A DNA stretch of 64,000 bases from positions 34,100,001 to 34,164,000 of the forward strand of contig OZ020244.1 in the NCBI GenBank assembly GCA_963971285.1. Reading direction: 5' to 3'. Source of the stretch: Astropecten irregularis. Its lineage: Eukaryota > Echinodermata > Asteroidea > Paxillosida > Astropectinidae. The translations under genes were made by a program, and so were the position numbers. This document shows, piece by piece, positions 9,660 through 21,370 of this stretch. Every line of letters starts with the position of its first letter. Position 1 is the first letter of the stretch. The notes beneath the pieces were generated by a model. It made no database searches and was not told the origin of the DNA. It was given only the letters and a program-made list of their open reading frames with translations.

Positions 9660-10734
9660 TTAAGACAATAAATCAAAGCTACCATGTTGAAAATAGTATT
9701 TTTTGACATGTGAATTAAAAAGGGAGTCACTGAATACAAACCTGTTGTGTCACCACAGAGTGGGGATAAAATCCCACAACTCCAAACTGGAGATAAGAAA
9801 AGGGGCTATCCAACAGAAAATGAAACCTGAGACCATTCTGAAGATTTCAAGGAGCAGAGGTCAATAAACCTTTGCCTCTGAAAAGCTGAACAGACTCATG
9901 AAACCTGCTGAATTTTCAACTCATTTTGTTACATGACTCAACATTTTGGAATTTTAATTATATTATTATGTGAAATGTACATTACAAGTGAAATACTTTC
10001 CTTGAAGATATTATTGCATTTTGTGATACAGTATGTAAAATATTCAATTTTGTTGGTGTTAAGAGATTGTAGATATAAATATAATAAATATCACAGGTAG
10101 TTGAAATTAATTTCTTGTAGCACACATAGATCCTATTATGCCACAACTGTTGCTTGAATGTTGTAAAAGATATTGAATCATTAACTCTTTCACTTTCCTC
10201 AAATGCTCTCACAATTATAACTGGCTGCTTGGAGAATTCAATGTGTAGAAAATGAAGTTTAATCATGTGCAGTCTGCATTAATGCTATTAACAGCTTGAG
10301 ACATTAAGCCCCGCCCACAACAATTGACCAATCAGCTGACACTGTTGGTCAATAAATATTCAGGGTTGCTTTTGATATTATGTTGTAATTGGCTGGTTAT
10401 TTTGAAGGTTGGTTTAAACAATATGAGAAATAAGGCCTTACCAGTAATTAGAATGACCGGGTACATTTTAAATTTTCATTCAAAGCTTGAAGATGCAGCA
10501 AAAAACGGGTTATATTTTGGCCGTTTTCGTATAGGTTTAAAATGATACAGATTCTAAACACCCTCTCTATTACCTGCTATACTTATTTCCCTTTGTAGAA
10601 ACAGTTGCCACAGCAACAAATCAAATGTTATTAATAAAACGGACGATAAATCCTAATATGTTTGGTCCTGCAGTAAGAAATTGAGTCTCATAACCTCATT
10701 CCCAGAGCTTTATTTAATGTAACTGCATATATCT

Positions 10735-11035
10735 GGTATGTGGGTCGGTTTGCGGAAACACCATGTAATAATCGTTCGTACTTTCGCACTTCTATATCCT
10801 TCGCACTTCTATATCCTTTGCACTTCTCGCAATTAAGGTCTCAACGTTTCGACTAGCCTGCTCTAGTCCTCATCAGGAGACGTTGAGACCTAATTGCGAG
10901 AAGTGCGAACGATATAGAAGTGCAAACGATATAGAAGTGCGAACGATATAGAAGTGCGAACGATATAGAAGTGCGAAAGTATGAACGATTATTACATGGT
11001 GTTTCCGCAAACCGATCCACATACCAATTGTCACC
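10735..11035. repeat. Foldback element with 17-bp minisatellite arms (copy 1)
   Basis: The outer arms (GGTATGTGGGTCGGTTTGCG and its near complement ending CCACATACC) enclose tandem copies of a 17-bp unit, GAACGATATAGAAGTGC, in opposite orientation on the two sides: about two on the left, four on the right. The centre is a nested hairpin: AGGTCTCAACG to CGTTGAGACCT enclosing GACTAG-CCTGCT-CTAGTC. GCATATATCTGG occurs just outside both ends. It lies about 1.6 kb before the class A gene. Confidence 0.82.
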
Positions 11036-11482
11036 ATGCAAAGCCTCAAATCTTTCTTGCATATATCTGGACAAGGCACTTCATAATAACCTAAACATAG
11101 ATTGGAATTTGGACAGATGCACAAGTTGTACCATGGTTAATTCAACAATCCAGAATCTGGGCATAATCATCAAATTAACAAAAGGGAAAATGAATGGTGA
11201 TCCCAGTCAGAAGCCATACAACCACTCACATACCTTGATATCCCAAGGATCATTGAAGATACGCGCAACATTAGCAATGCTGCAAGCTGAGAAACGGTAT
11301 ATGGGGGATCACTCAAAGAGATTGTGACTTTTTGATCAATATAATCATCAAATAACCACTACGGAAACTAAAAAAATGTTGTTGTTTTTTTCAATAAAAA
11401 TGATATTGTGTGCTTTATGGATGAAAAAAGCTGAAAAACTACTCTTTTTAATTTCAATGAAAAACATCATGGACCAACTTAA

Positions 11483-11849
11483 AGGGATGGTACAGAATTG
11501 GTAAGACAAAATACACTTCATGATCACAGATTCACACAAAACTTACACAGTATAATGGTGATGATAGGAGAAAACATCACATGAAATGTTTTTGTCTGAA
11601 ATGCCATATTCGTTGAGAAATAAATGAAACTATTTTCCGATTGGAATAAATCGCTTCGAAGCATTTTATTCATTCGTTGAAATGTGTACAGTTCTCTGTA
11701 CACGGGTTTTCACAATTTTCTCGTGACCCAGATGGCTGATTGACCTCAAACTTCTACAGGTTTGTCAGTTAAGGTATATGATGGATTACATAATGTGCTT
11801 TCACTATCAGCAACGGCTTTGTCGCAAAAACCAGTTCTGTACCATCCCT
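11483..11849. mobile_element. TTAA-flanked MITE, family M2
   Basis: The 367-bp element starts AGGGATGGTACAGAA and ends TTCTGTACCATCCCT, a perfect 15-bp terminal inverted repeat, and is bounded by TTAA on each side (11479-11482, 11850-11853). The related region near 31614 has the empty site CAACTTAATGGC with one TTAA, which proves insertion. Superfamily is piggyBac or Kolobok by target site. Confidence 0.92.
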
Positions 11850-12671
11850 TTAATGGCTAAAAAAAAAATAGAAAAAAAGAGTGCAGATACACAGCTTCAA
11901 GAACTAACCATTTATATCAGGCCAGAAACGAGGAGTTTATAATTCCGTCTTTCTTTTTAAATGCTTGAGGATTTTTGAAAATTGTAGATATAGTTTGAAT
12001 GAATATGATTGAAATATGATGAAAATTCTTGGTTTTTTATGTGTTCCTGTTAATTTTTTTTCATTTTAGACAGTTGATAGCAATAAGTTAGAGGACAAAT
12101 TAAGCACACGAATGCAACAGCCTTGTCCATGTGATCAATCGCCGTTAATAACTTACACACATAGCCTCATTTCTAGTGCATGGAGTTTCTGCATATTCTA
12201 AGTAGACTTGGCATTGAAATGAGAATGATACGTGTTTGGATTCTGCTATTAAATACCAGAGAAAATCCTATGCATTATATCATGTACTTATCAGTACATG
12301 CTCATAAGCTCTGCACAGGTTCATGACAAATGGTCTTCATTTACCTCAGTGGTCTGAACCAGGACAATTCCAAATCATTAGCAGAACTTTCTCTACAAAA
12401 GTGGATTCTTGATTAGTATTTCAAGAACCATTCCCAACAAAACATTCTTCTCTTCAGTTTGTGAGGTAGCAGTTTAGGTATCAGATTCTTCAAGCAAGAC
12501 TGATGCTGCATTGTGAAAGTACATGTAACAATGTATGGATGTATGTAGAGTGATTATCTTCATTCATATTTCTTCAAGAGAATTACAGAATTGAGTGAGT
12601 TACAGAGAAGGAAAATTGACTATTCATCAAATCATAACCAGACTTCAAACGTGAACAACTGTAAATGCAAC

Positions 12672-13199
12672 ATGAAGCAGGTTTGGCTGTACATGTACTC
12701 TGTGATCACGGTTGCATGTGTTTATGCCCAGCATTGCCGGCCTGGTCAAGAAGGATTTGGTGGTTCTTGCTACCAGCTGCTGAAAAAGACAATGACTTGG
12801 GAAGCAGCATCTAAAGCCTGCTCTGACATGGGAGGGGGCATGGCGGTTCCTGACTCCCTCAGTGAGCATGAGTTCATCTGGCAGATGTACAAAAGGAAAG
12901 TACAAGAGAGATATATTAAGATGGGACCTCTCTGGGTTGGCTGTACTGACAAGGAGGAGGAAGGCAAGTGGATGAAGTCTGGTGGGGAAGGTCAGGAGTG
13001 CAACTACTTCAACTGGGCAGAAGGACAGCCAGATAAGAGAGATTGCATTGTAATGTCATATGCAAATGTTGGTCTGTGGAGTACCCTAAGATGCCCCTCT
13101 ACTAGAGCTGCAATGTGCGAGTTCTCTACCAGTCCATCTTCTACCCCCAAGATGTTCTGCCTGCAGGCTGATGCCAATGGCCGCTTCACAGCTCCTTAA
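12672..13199 (+). CDS. Secreted C-type lectin-like protein (class A), chimeric gene
   Basis: I place the start at the ATG of MKQVWLY (12672), which is conserved in the family and opens the signal peptide. The frame stays open upstream to 12591, but no upstream ATG is shared by class A genes: the codon at the MNNCK position is GTG here and ATG only at 32424. The protein has 175 residues. The 5' part (LLKKTMTW, lacking the NKT sequon, and a GGGMAVPDS segment) resembles 45317. From about residue 79 (ERYIKMG, QPDKRDC, GLWSTLRC) to the stop it is identical to 32445, 53363 and the gene at 1-329. The 3' flank also follows the 32445 type. The switch falls between about 12845 and 12905, so the gene looks like the product of crossing-over or conversion inside the coding exon. 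A hAT-type element sits 83 bp past the stop. Confidence 0.92.
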   Translation: MKQVWLYMYSVITVACVYAQHCRPGQEGFGGSCYQLLKKTMTWEAASKACSDMGGGMAVPDSLSEHEFIWQMYKRKVQERYIKMGPLWVGCTDKEEEGKWMKSGGEGQECNYFNWAEGQPDKRDCIVMSYANVGLWSTLRCPSTRAAMCEFSTSPSSTPKMFCLQADANGRFTAP

Positions 13200-13282
13200 C
13201 TCACCAGTCATACCATCATCACATCCTAACTAATTAGAAGTCCATTCTTTGCTAAGTGTCTACATTTGAGGATTAGCCTATC

Positions 13283-14159
13283 CAGCGGCGTAGCTACGGG
13301 GGGGCCTGGGGGGGCACGTGCCCCCCCACAAATTCGGCGTGCCCCCCCAGGTGCCCCCCCACAAAAAATCGTGGGTATAGAAAAAAAATAAGCGTTATCT
13401 GTAGGGCATGATTTCTATAAAGGAAATTAAAACAACTTAACAGCTTTTACTGTTCCAAAAGGATATTTTTTACTATCGGCAAATGTTCCTGAGCCCTTAA
13501 AACCCTACAGTGAAGAAATCTGTGCAACATTTCGGTGTAAAAATGCAATTTTCTTACGCGCTTACGGTTGCGAACTTCAAAACAGCCCATCTGCCATTTT
13601 GTCTGGTTTGGCTAGTTAGTCTGGTCCCCAGATTGAATTTCTCCCGCTCAAGAGTGTTGGATTAAAAAGAAATAATGAAGTAATATTATAAATAAATGGA
13701 TAAATTTATCGGAACAATTGCTTCCAAAATAAGGCTCTGATTGCACCAAAGAATATCTAGAACCCCTGAGCTTCCAGGGCCCTTAAGCGGGCCCTGGACC
13801 CCGGCCGTAAGGCTTTCGCGCTTATCCGTGATTTTCCAAGGAGCGTGGAAATAAAATACGCCAATTCAATAGCGACGGATGCGTTTCGGGGCGATCAAAG
13901 CTAGCTAATGTTGCCACCCCCCTCTTTTTCAGCTCCTTTGGAGTCTTTCTGTTTCTGTTTTATATATATATATATATTTTTTTTCTGTTTTTTTTTTTTT
14001 GCTTGAAGAAAAGGTTGCCCCACGCCCGCTGGATCCGCCCCCCCCGCATTTCTCATATTTTGCAAATCTCCAGTTTTGAAAAAATTCCGGGTGCCCCCCC
14101 ACAAAATTCCAAGGCCCCCCCAGTGCCCCCCTGCTGAAAAAATCCTAGCTACGCCGCTG
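13283..14159. mobile_element. hAT-type non-autonomous element, 877 bp
   Basis: The terminal inverted repeat is CAGCGGCGTAGCTA at the left with its complement at the right, and an exact 8-bp duplication AGCCTATC lies at 13275-13282 and 14160-14167. Other lectin 3' flanks have one AGCCTATCATC, the empty site. An 8-bp duplication with ends starting CAG is the hAT signature. Subterminal C-rich repeats (GTGCCCCCCC) occur at both ends and a short TA microsatellite lies near 13962. No transposase frame was seen. It is absent from every paralogous flank, so it is a recent insertion. Confidence 0.93.
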
Positions 14160-14813
14160 AGCCTATCATCATGAAATCAAACAGCAGATAACTGAACAGA
14201 ACACTTGCAGTTTAACCTACAAGTACAGACTGAAACTCAGCCCATTGGATACAAGGCAAGTTCTATATTGATCTACAAAACATTATTTGTAAATATTTGA
14301 TTTTTCTAAGGCTTTAAAACACAATACACAGAGGATATGTTTTAAAACTAATCCCATGATGGAATGACTCATGAGGTGATAAAATACGATCATTAAAGTA
14401 AAATATCTAGAATCATTGAAAAGCACTTTGTGCTCATGAAGTGAATATTCACAGAAAATAACAATAGGAAGCAACTTGATCAAGTGTCTATGAAGAAAAT
14501 GTAAAATATTTGAAATATCCAGAAAAACAGAAAATAGTGCAACTTATGTTCAACATTTGAAAATGTTGATCACATATTTGCCTCAGGCTCTACCTGAAAG
14601 ATGCTTTTTAAAGCATTTTTCAGGTAAGGCAAGTATTTTAGCCAAAAATAATATATTTTATTTCAGCTTAATGTTTTTGGTTATTTTCTGTTAAATATTC
14701 CTGCATGACAATGGTTTGATTGGAAAACATTTTGGGAGGTTGAGTTGTGAATTTTAGCAAATCAAAAATCATATATGATATGATAAACCAACTTAAATTT
14801 CACTCAATATTAA

Positions 14814-15208
14814 AGGGAGCATACATGATTTGCAAAGATGTGCGTTTTGGCTGAATTTGGTAGTTAAACAGAAGTGTGGGTCTTAACTTCCTTACAGACA
14901 TTGTTTCATGTACCTTTTTACACTTTGTATATCTGAACAGCAGAAATACATGTACGACCAAAATAATCTTGCCCCCCCCTTCGAATCCTTCACAGTTACA
15001 CCACGCTTTCGAAATGCTACTAAATCGTTCGGACGAATGATCTTTTTAAAAGACACTATAAAATCTTGATTTCCTTGAAAAACCCAGCATCTGATGAACC
15101 AAGATTTCCCATGGTGACTGTTTGCACTGTTTACGAACTGTTGAGTCCATTTTCTAAATCAAACTCAATAACTTTTTTTTAAGGCCTTGCAAATCCTGTA
15201 CGCTGACT
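14814..15208. mobile_element. TTAA-flanked MITE, family M1
   Basis: This M1 copy lies after the gene at 12672. It has slightly diverged ends (GCTGACT before the right TTAA) and an expanded C-run inside. Confidence 0.82.
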
Positions 15209-16350
15209 TTAAGTTAAAAAATCAAAGCTATGTTGAAAATATTATTCATTGACATGAAAAGGGAGTCACTGAATACAAATGTGTTGTGTCACCACAGAGT
15301 GGGGATAAAGTCCCACAAATCCAAACTGGAGATAAGAAAAGGGGCCATCCAACAGAAAATGAAACCTGAGACCATTCTGAAGATTTCAAGGACCAGAGGT
15401 CAATAAACCTTTGCCTCTGAAAAGCTGAACAGACTCATGAAACCTGCTGAATTTTCAACTCATTTTGTTATGTTTCTTAACCTTTTGGAATTTCAAATTC
15501 CTTGAAGATTTTATAGTGTTTTGTGATATGTCACATTTTCACATTTTTTGGTGTTAAAATGATTGTATATAAGGTAGTTGAAATTAATTTCTTGTAGCAC
15601 ACACAACTCTTATTATGCCAGAACTGTTGCTTGAATGTTGTACAAGATATTGAATCATCAACTCTTTCACTTTCCTCAAATGCTCTCAGAATTATAGGCC
15701 TATTTGGCTGCTTGGAGAATTCAATGTGTAGAAAATGAAGTTTCATTATGTGCAGTCTACATTAATGATATTAACAGGTTGAGACATTAAGCCCCACCCA
15801 CCCACAAAAGAAAAATATGAAGAGTTGCCGTTTTTTAGCATAAAGGATGGTATTTACTGTATAGACATTAATTCTATCCGTTTATTGAAAGCTTGAAGCT
15901 GCAGCAAAAATAGGATTCATTTTGGTCATTTTCACTTTGAAAAGATTGACATTTTCAAACCCTCTCTAATATACTTGTTACTTATTTCCCTTGTTGGAAA
16001 CAGTTGCCATAGCAAAAAGTCACAGAATGGTATTAATAAAAGGGATGATAAATCCTGATATGTTTGTTCCTGCAATAAGTAATTGAGTCTCATCTATATA
16101 GCCTCATCCTATGAGCTTCAATTGTGTATTTATCTTAAAGAAAGGCTGTTTACTAACTAGTGAACTACCACAGAGAAAGTATCTTTTCTGTGGTAATTAA
16201 GAGTGGTAACAAGCATTTCTTCTGAGGCATGCTCTAAAGGTGACACTTGATTTGTATGTAACAGACAAACTACAAAGTGAATGAAACCTTACATGTACAA
16301 GGCATGTGATCATCTGCATTCAACAAATCTAGAGATACAGAAACTGTGGC

Positions 16351-16480
16351 CGTGTCCCAATTCTCTGGCTGTGACCGCAAATTACAGATGCACCTATGGA
16401 AGCCACTAGCCACTGACTGCAGCCGTTTCCATAGACTTATATGTGTTATTTGCTGTCGCAGCCAGAGAATTAGGACACAG
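16351..16480. mobile_element. Small foldback MITE-like element
   Basis: The left arm GTGTCCCAATTCTCTGGCTG matches the complement of the right arm (GTGTCCTAATTCTCTGGCTG), and the match continues inward through GAC-GCAAAT-ACA and CATAGA/TCTATG. Total length is about 130-140 bp. Target duplication is unclear. It lies in the flank before 17380. Confidence 0.7.
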
Positions 16481-16967
16481 CTTTAGTTTCTGTTGTCCTA
16501 CAGTGTCCTTATTCAATCACAATCACTCTGAAACTGGATTCTTCAGGTTGAATGCAGCATGAAACATGGAGTTCATTTTTGGCAGACACACGAGACATAC
16601 AGAAAAGAAATAAGTCCAAAAAAGTTAACACGTCCAATATAATTTACAATTTTTGATGATTTTTCAAAAGGCAATAAGCCAGTGGAAAAATTTATGAACA
16701 AAAACTATCCGCTTATGTGTTGAGGAAGAATATCTGTCAACAGTAACAAAAGTTTGACCCGTCTACAAAGGAAATATTTGAATTGCAGTTATAGCGAACA
16801 GAAAAAACAACAAAACCAAACGAGACTTAACAGACAGCCTCATTATCCTTTCAAACCATAATTATTCACAGCAAGCCAAGGACATCAACCGATTACCGAT
16901 GCAACAAATAATTTCAACACAATTAAATCATACAGTCAACGAAGCACAATACCCTGAAGAGTAGAAT

Positions 16968-17005
16968 TATAAAACTCTCACTTGCCAGTAGATGTTCCTA
17001 CTGGC
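16968..17005 (+). promoter_or_regulatory. Candidate class C promoter elements
   Basis: TTATAAAA (16968-16975) is followed by a hairpin GCCAGTAG-ATGTTC-CTACTGGC (16984-17005). The same pair lies at about 22531-22569 before 22923 (TTATAAAG there). The distance to the ATG is about 400 bp, long for a simple leader, so the role is a guess based on conservation. Confidence 0.35.
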
Positions 17006-17379
17006 TGCATGTGATTCTGCTTTGTGTCTCAGACTTCTGTTTCAGTCAATTCTACCATTTGTTCTTTCTCTTTGTAAAACTATCCAAGAAGAACAGTTGA
17101 ACATCCAAGAAGAACAGTTGAAGACACTATCAGTGACTGTGGCATATATCTTCACTTGATGATACATGGAATGTTCACAGATTACATCAAACTGATCTGA
17201 ATGTACTGATGTAGAATGGTATATTGTAACAGTGTATGAGTATCTCCACTGATCATCATCATTGCTGTACCTTGCAAAGAATAACAGACTCAAAGAAGAA
17301 ACATCATTTGAAAGGTGACATACTCTACTCCTCAAATCACTGACAAGTTTAACTTTGGATTCTTCAGTGTAAACACAAC

Positions 17380-17907
17380 ATGAAGCAGGTTTGGCTGTAC
17401 ATGTACATTGTGATCACGGTTGCATGTGTTTATGCCCAGCATTGCCGGCCCGGTCAAGAAGGATTTGGTGGTTCTTGCTACCAGCTGCTGAATAAGACAA
17501 TGACTTGGGAAGCAGCATCTAAAGCCTGCTCTGACATGGGAGGGGGCTTGGTGGTTCCTGACTCCCTCAGTGAGCATGAGTTCATCTGGCAGATGTACAC
17601 AAGGAAAGTCCAAGAGGGATACATTCCACAGGGACCTCTCTGGGTTGGCTGTACTGACGAGGAGGAGGAAGGCAAGTGGATGAAGTCTGGTGGGGAAGGC
17701 CAGGAGTGCAACTACTTCAACTGGGCAGACGGACAGCCAGATGGGGGAGATTGCATTATTATGAGATTTCAAAATGATGGTCAGTGGAATGACCTAAATT
17801 GCCCCAAAAGCAAAGCTACAATGTGCAAGTTCTCTACCAGTCCATCTTCTACCCCCAAGATGTTCTGCCTGCAGGCTGATGCCAATGGCCGCTTCACAGC
17901 TCCTTAA
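17380..17907 (+). CDS. Secreted C-type lectin with intact QPD and WND motifs (class C)
   Basis: This 175-residue gene has the best-preserved sugar-binding site in the window. QPD lies at 119-121 and WND at 136-138 (GQWNDLNC), with Asp124 before the conserved Cys125. In established CTLD biology QPD plus WND coordinates calcium and favours galactose or N-acetylgalactosamine, so this is the member most likely to be a true lectin. The signal peptide is residues 1-19 (VYA before QHC); the NKT sequon is at 38; all nine family cysteines are present. Residues 81-84 read YIPQ, shared with 25476. The class C 5' flank contains a TATA-like TTATAAAA at 16968 and an 8-bp-stem hairpin at 16984-17005, both also before 22923. 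Confidence 0.94.
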   Translation: MKQVWLYMYIVITVACVYAQHCRPGQEGFGGSCYQLLNKTMTWEAASKACSDMGGGLVVPDSLSEHEFIWQMYTRKVQEGYIPQGPLWVGCTDEEEEGKWMKSGGEGQECNYFNWADGQPDGGDCIIMRFQNDGQWNDLNCPKSKATMCKFSTSPSSTPKMFCLQADANGRFTAP

Positions 17908-18379
17908 CTCACCAGTCATACCATCATCACATCCTAACTAATTAGAAGTCCATTCTTTGCTAAGTGTCTACATTTGAGGATTAGCCTATCATCATGAAAT
18001 CAAACAGCAGATAACTGAACAGAACACTTGCAGTTTAACCTACAAGTAGACTGAAACTCAGCCCATTGGATACAAGGCAAGTTCTATATTGATCTACAAA
18101 ACATTATTTGTAAATATTTGATTTTTGTAAGGCTTTAAAACACAATACACAGAGGATATGTTTTAAAACTAATCCCATGATGGAATGACTCATGAGGTGA
18201 TAAAATACGATCATTAAAGTAAAATATCTAGAATCATTGAAAAGCACTTTGTGCTCATGAAGTGAATATTCACAGAAAATAACAATAGGAAGCAACTTGA
18301 TCAAGTGTCTATGAAGAAAATGTAAAATATTTGAAATATCCAGAAAAACAGAAAATAGTGCAACTTATGTTCAACATTT

Positions 18380-21370
18380 GAAAATGTTGATCACATATTT
18401 GCCTCAGGCTCTACCTGAAAGATGCTTTTAAATCATCTTTCAGGCAAGGCAAGTATGTTAGCCAAAAATAATATATTTTATTTCAGCTAAATGTTTTTGG
18501 TTATTTTCTGTTAAATATTCCTGCATGACAATGGTTTGATTGGAAAATATTTTGGGAGGTTGAGTTGTGAATTTTAGCAAATCAAAATTCAGTAAATTCT
18601 CCATCATATGATAAATCAACTTAATTTTTTATTCAATATTATGTTAATAAATCAAAGCTACCATGTTGAAAATATTATTCATTGACATGAAAATGGAGTC
18701 ACTGAATACAAATGTGTTGTGTCACCACAGAGTGGGGATAAAGTCTCACAAATCCAAAATGGAGATAAGAAAAGGGGTTATCCAACAGAAAATGAAACCT
18801 GAGACCATTCTGAAGATTTCAAGGACCAGAGGTCAATAAACCTTTGCCTCTGAAAAGCTGAACAGACTCATGAAACCTACTGAATTTTCAACTCATGTTG
18901 TTATGTTTCTTAACATTTTGGAATTTGAATTATATTATTATGTGAAATGTACATTACAAGTGAAATACTTTCCTTAAAGATATTATTGCCTTTTGTGATA
19001 CAGTATGAAACATATTCATTTTGTTTGGTGTTAAGAGATTGTAGATATAAATATAATAAATATCACAGATAGTTGAAATTAATTTCTTGTAGCACACATA
19101 GCTCCTATTATGCCACAACTGTTGTTTGAATGTTGTAAAAGATATTGAATCATTAACTCTTTCACTTTCTTCAAATGCTCTCACAATTATAAGCCTATTT
19201 GGCTGCTTGGAGAATTCAATGTGTAGAAAATGAAGTATAATCATGTGCAGTCTGCATTAATGATATTAACAGGTTGAGACATTAAGCCACACCCACCCAC
19301 AAAAGAAAAATATGAAAAGTTGCCGTTTTTTATCATAAAGGATGGTATTTACTGTATAGACATTAATTCTATCCGTTTATTGAAAGCTTGAAGCTGCAGC
19401 AAAAGAGGACTCATTTTGGCCATTTTTTACAATGTTTTATAATGATAACATTTTCAAAATCCTCTCTATTACCTGCTACTTATTTCCCTTCTTAGAAACA
19501 GTTACCATAGTAACAAGTCACAGAATGGTATTAATAAAAGGGATGTAAAATCCTAATGTGTTTGGTCCTGCACTACGTAATTGAGTCTCATCTATATAGC
19601 CTCATCCTATGAGCGTCAATTGTGTATTTAACTTAAAGAAAGGCTGTTTACAAACTAGTAAACTAAAAAAAAAAAAAAGTGTTTTATATCCCATCATGCA
19701 ACGCGGGCCCGCGAGTTTAGCACAGGATGCATGCCAACTTCACTGCGTATGGGCAGTTTGATAGGCATCGTACCGGTGCGATTTGGGTCGCGCTTTTTTG
19801 GCTGTGGGGACACAACAAAAAGCGTGACTATTTGGGTCACAATTTGGAGTGCGCCCAAAATAGTCGTGCATTTTGAAGTGTGAGAATGTGACTAATAAAA
19901 GCCAGGTGTGGAAGAAGCTTTGGCCAGTTCCTACGGTATTTGAGTTCAACAATAATTTACAATTTGTTATGATTTTTCAATAGCGAATAAGCCAGTGGAA
20001 AAATTTATGAACAAAAACTATCTTCAGGTCCATCTCCGCAGTAACACAACTTTAATGCTTTTCAGGACAAATCTAAGGAATATTACCACATTCAAGATTA
20101 TATTTTAGAAATGGAAAATCAAGTTCATTAGACGTAGACTAAATAAATAGACTTGAGACGATGTAATATTGAAACAACTGAGCCACTAAGAACATGAGAC
20201 TGCCAAGAAATTCAATGGATTCTGCCCAGTACCCCGATACACCGATCCAGTAGGCCACGCCCACCATAGCAACGGCCAAGCAACAACGCACACGCGCACA
20301 CAACGTGTCACGATCACCCACTCACGAAGCGTTGCACACTCTCAACCACCGAAAGCACCTCTTTCCGTTGGACTTTGGTTTTGCAGACGCCAAAAATGTA
20401 CATTTCCTCTCAACCATTTTTTGTTCGCGTTGCACAATTCAATGAAAAAAAAAATCCATTCTGAGCAATTTACATGAAATTATTCATCACGAATGTTGTT
20501 GCAAGGGATTTTGTGAAGAATATGGCATTCAAGAAGATGTACACATATATGCATCAAAGGCATGCAGATACCAGGGTTTATATAAAGGAAGGCAAAATTG
20601 TTGTTCAAAAATATGAGCAATGACCAATATAAAAATCGGCGGTAGATTGGCACAGGTCCAACAAATCATCAGAAAAATGACTGTTGCCGATGATGCAATC
20701 ATAAAAAAAAACCTGAATGTGCAAGGGAATTAAGGTTTGCTGATGCGGCAAACGTGATTAGACTAACACTCAAGCCGCTCATGGTAGTGGAATTCGTATA
20801 CGTATCTTGTACATTGTATGCCATGAAATCCAGTTGCATGCATTGTGTCAAAGAATGGACCAAGTGGAGTACATTTACTTGTGCATTCATTGCATTATAT
20901 GTACACATAGTACATGTTTCACACTCGGTTGGCGGCACTATACTTACACTATGTCTTAACAAATCAAGGTCTTATTTCATATTCATTTGTTCTAAATATT
21001 TTGCTTACAAAAAGTCTTAAGGAAGGATATTTGTTATCATTTTCACATTATATTATTTGGGACACTGAGGTTGAAAATGACCACACTAGGGTAACATTAT
21101 CACTTTTAAAGGTAGTATCATACTTTGGTAAGAGAGACCAAAACAGAAATGTTCACAGATTTACGTATAACTTTCAGGGTATGAAGAAGATGCTAGTAGA
21201 AACATACAGTTAAACATTTTTCCGCCTGAAGTGGTGTATTTATCCAGAAATTAGTAAAACAACGACCGAATATCTTTTTGAATTTCTAAAAGATCAAAAA
21301 TAAAAGAGAAAAGACTTAAGAAATACTGTAGCTATTTTTCACTGTTTTCTCAAAAAGTGTGCACCATATG
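18380..21370. repeat. Intergenic duplication, left partner
   Basis: This gene-free stretch is repeated at about 57750-61942. The repeated part includes a non-lectin segment (19.66-20.9 kb) found nowhere else in the window. The partner copy is longer because of the 1151-bp insertion at 60263 and a small internal duplication near 59926. Confidence 0.85.

Larger units (their letters stand above)
1..12560. repeat. Large duplicated block, copy 1
   Basis: The stretch is nearly identical to 32644-45205, with the offset changing only from 32,643 to 32,645 across the whole length, mostly at homopolymers. It carries the class A gene end, a class B gene, the 3'-end relic, the truncated class E gene, a second class B gene and the class A 5' flank, plus all their transposon insertions. 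Similarity falls close to the gene at 12672. Confidence 0.9.
7821..12671. other. Intergenic: 3' flank with four insertions, then class A 5' flank
   Basis: The 3' flank holds the retroposon, 571-bp element and M1. From about 10.3 kb the class A 5' flank begins, with the foldback element, a conserved stretch (11.03-11.48 kb), the M2 MITE and the proximal 800 bp before the gene. Open frames here are short and not conserved as proteins. Confidence 0.7.
13200..17379. other. Intergenic: 3' flank with hAT element, then class C 5' flank
   Basis: It contains the hAT-type element, hairpin, M1, a diverged remnant of class B-like flank (16.1-16.34 kb), the small foldback MITE and the class C flank from about 16.85 kb, which includes a doubled AAGAAGAACAGTTGAA segment at 17088-17121. 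Confidence 0.65.

Noticed and set aside
10853-11124. Open frames rich in FALLYRSHFYIV repeats
   Set aside because: The peptide repeat is just the translation of the 17-bp minisatellite (three units keep frame), with no start or conservation as protein.
12591-12671. Upstream in-frame extension of the class A gene to 12591
   Set aside because: It depends on a TTG start; the leader has no conserved ATG in the other class A genes, and the conserved signal peptide begins at the ATG at 12672.
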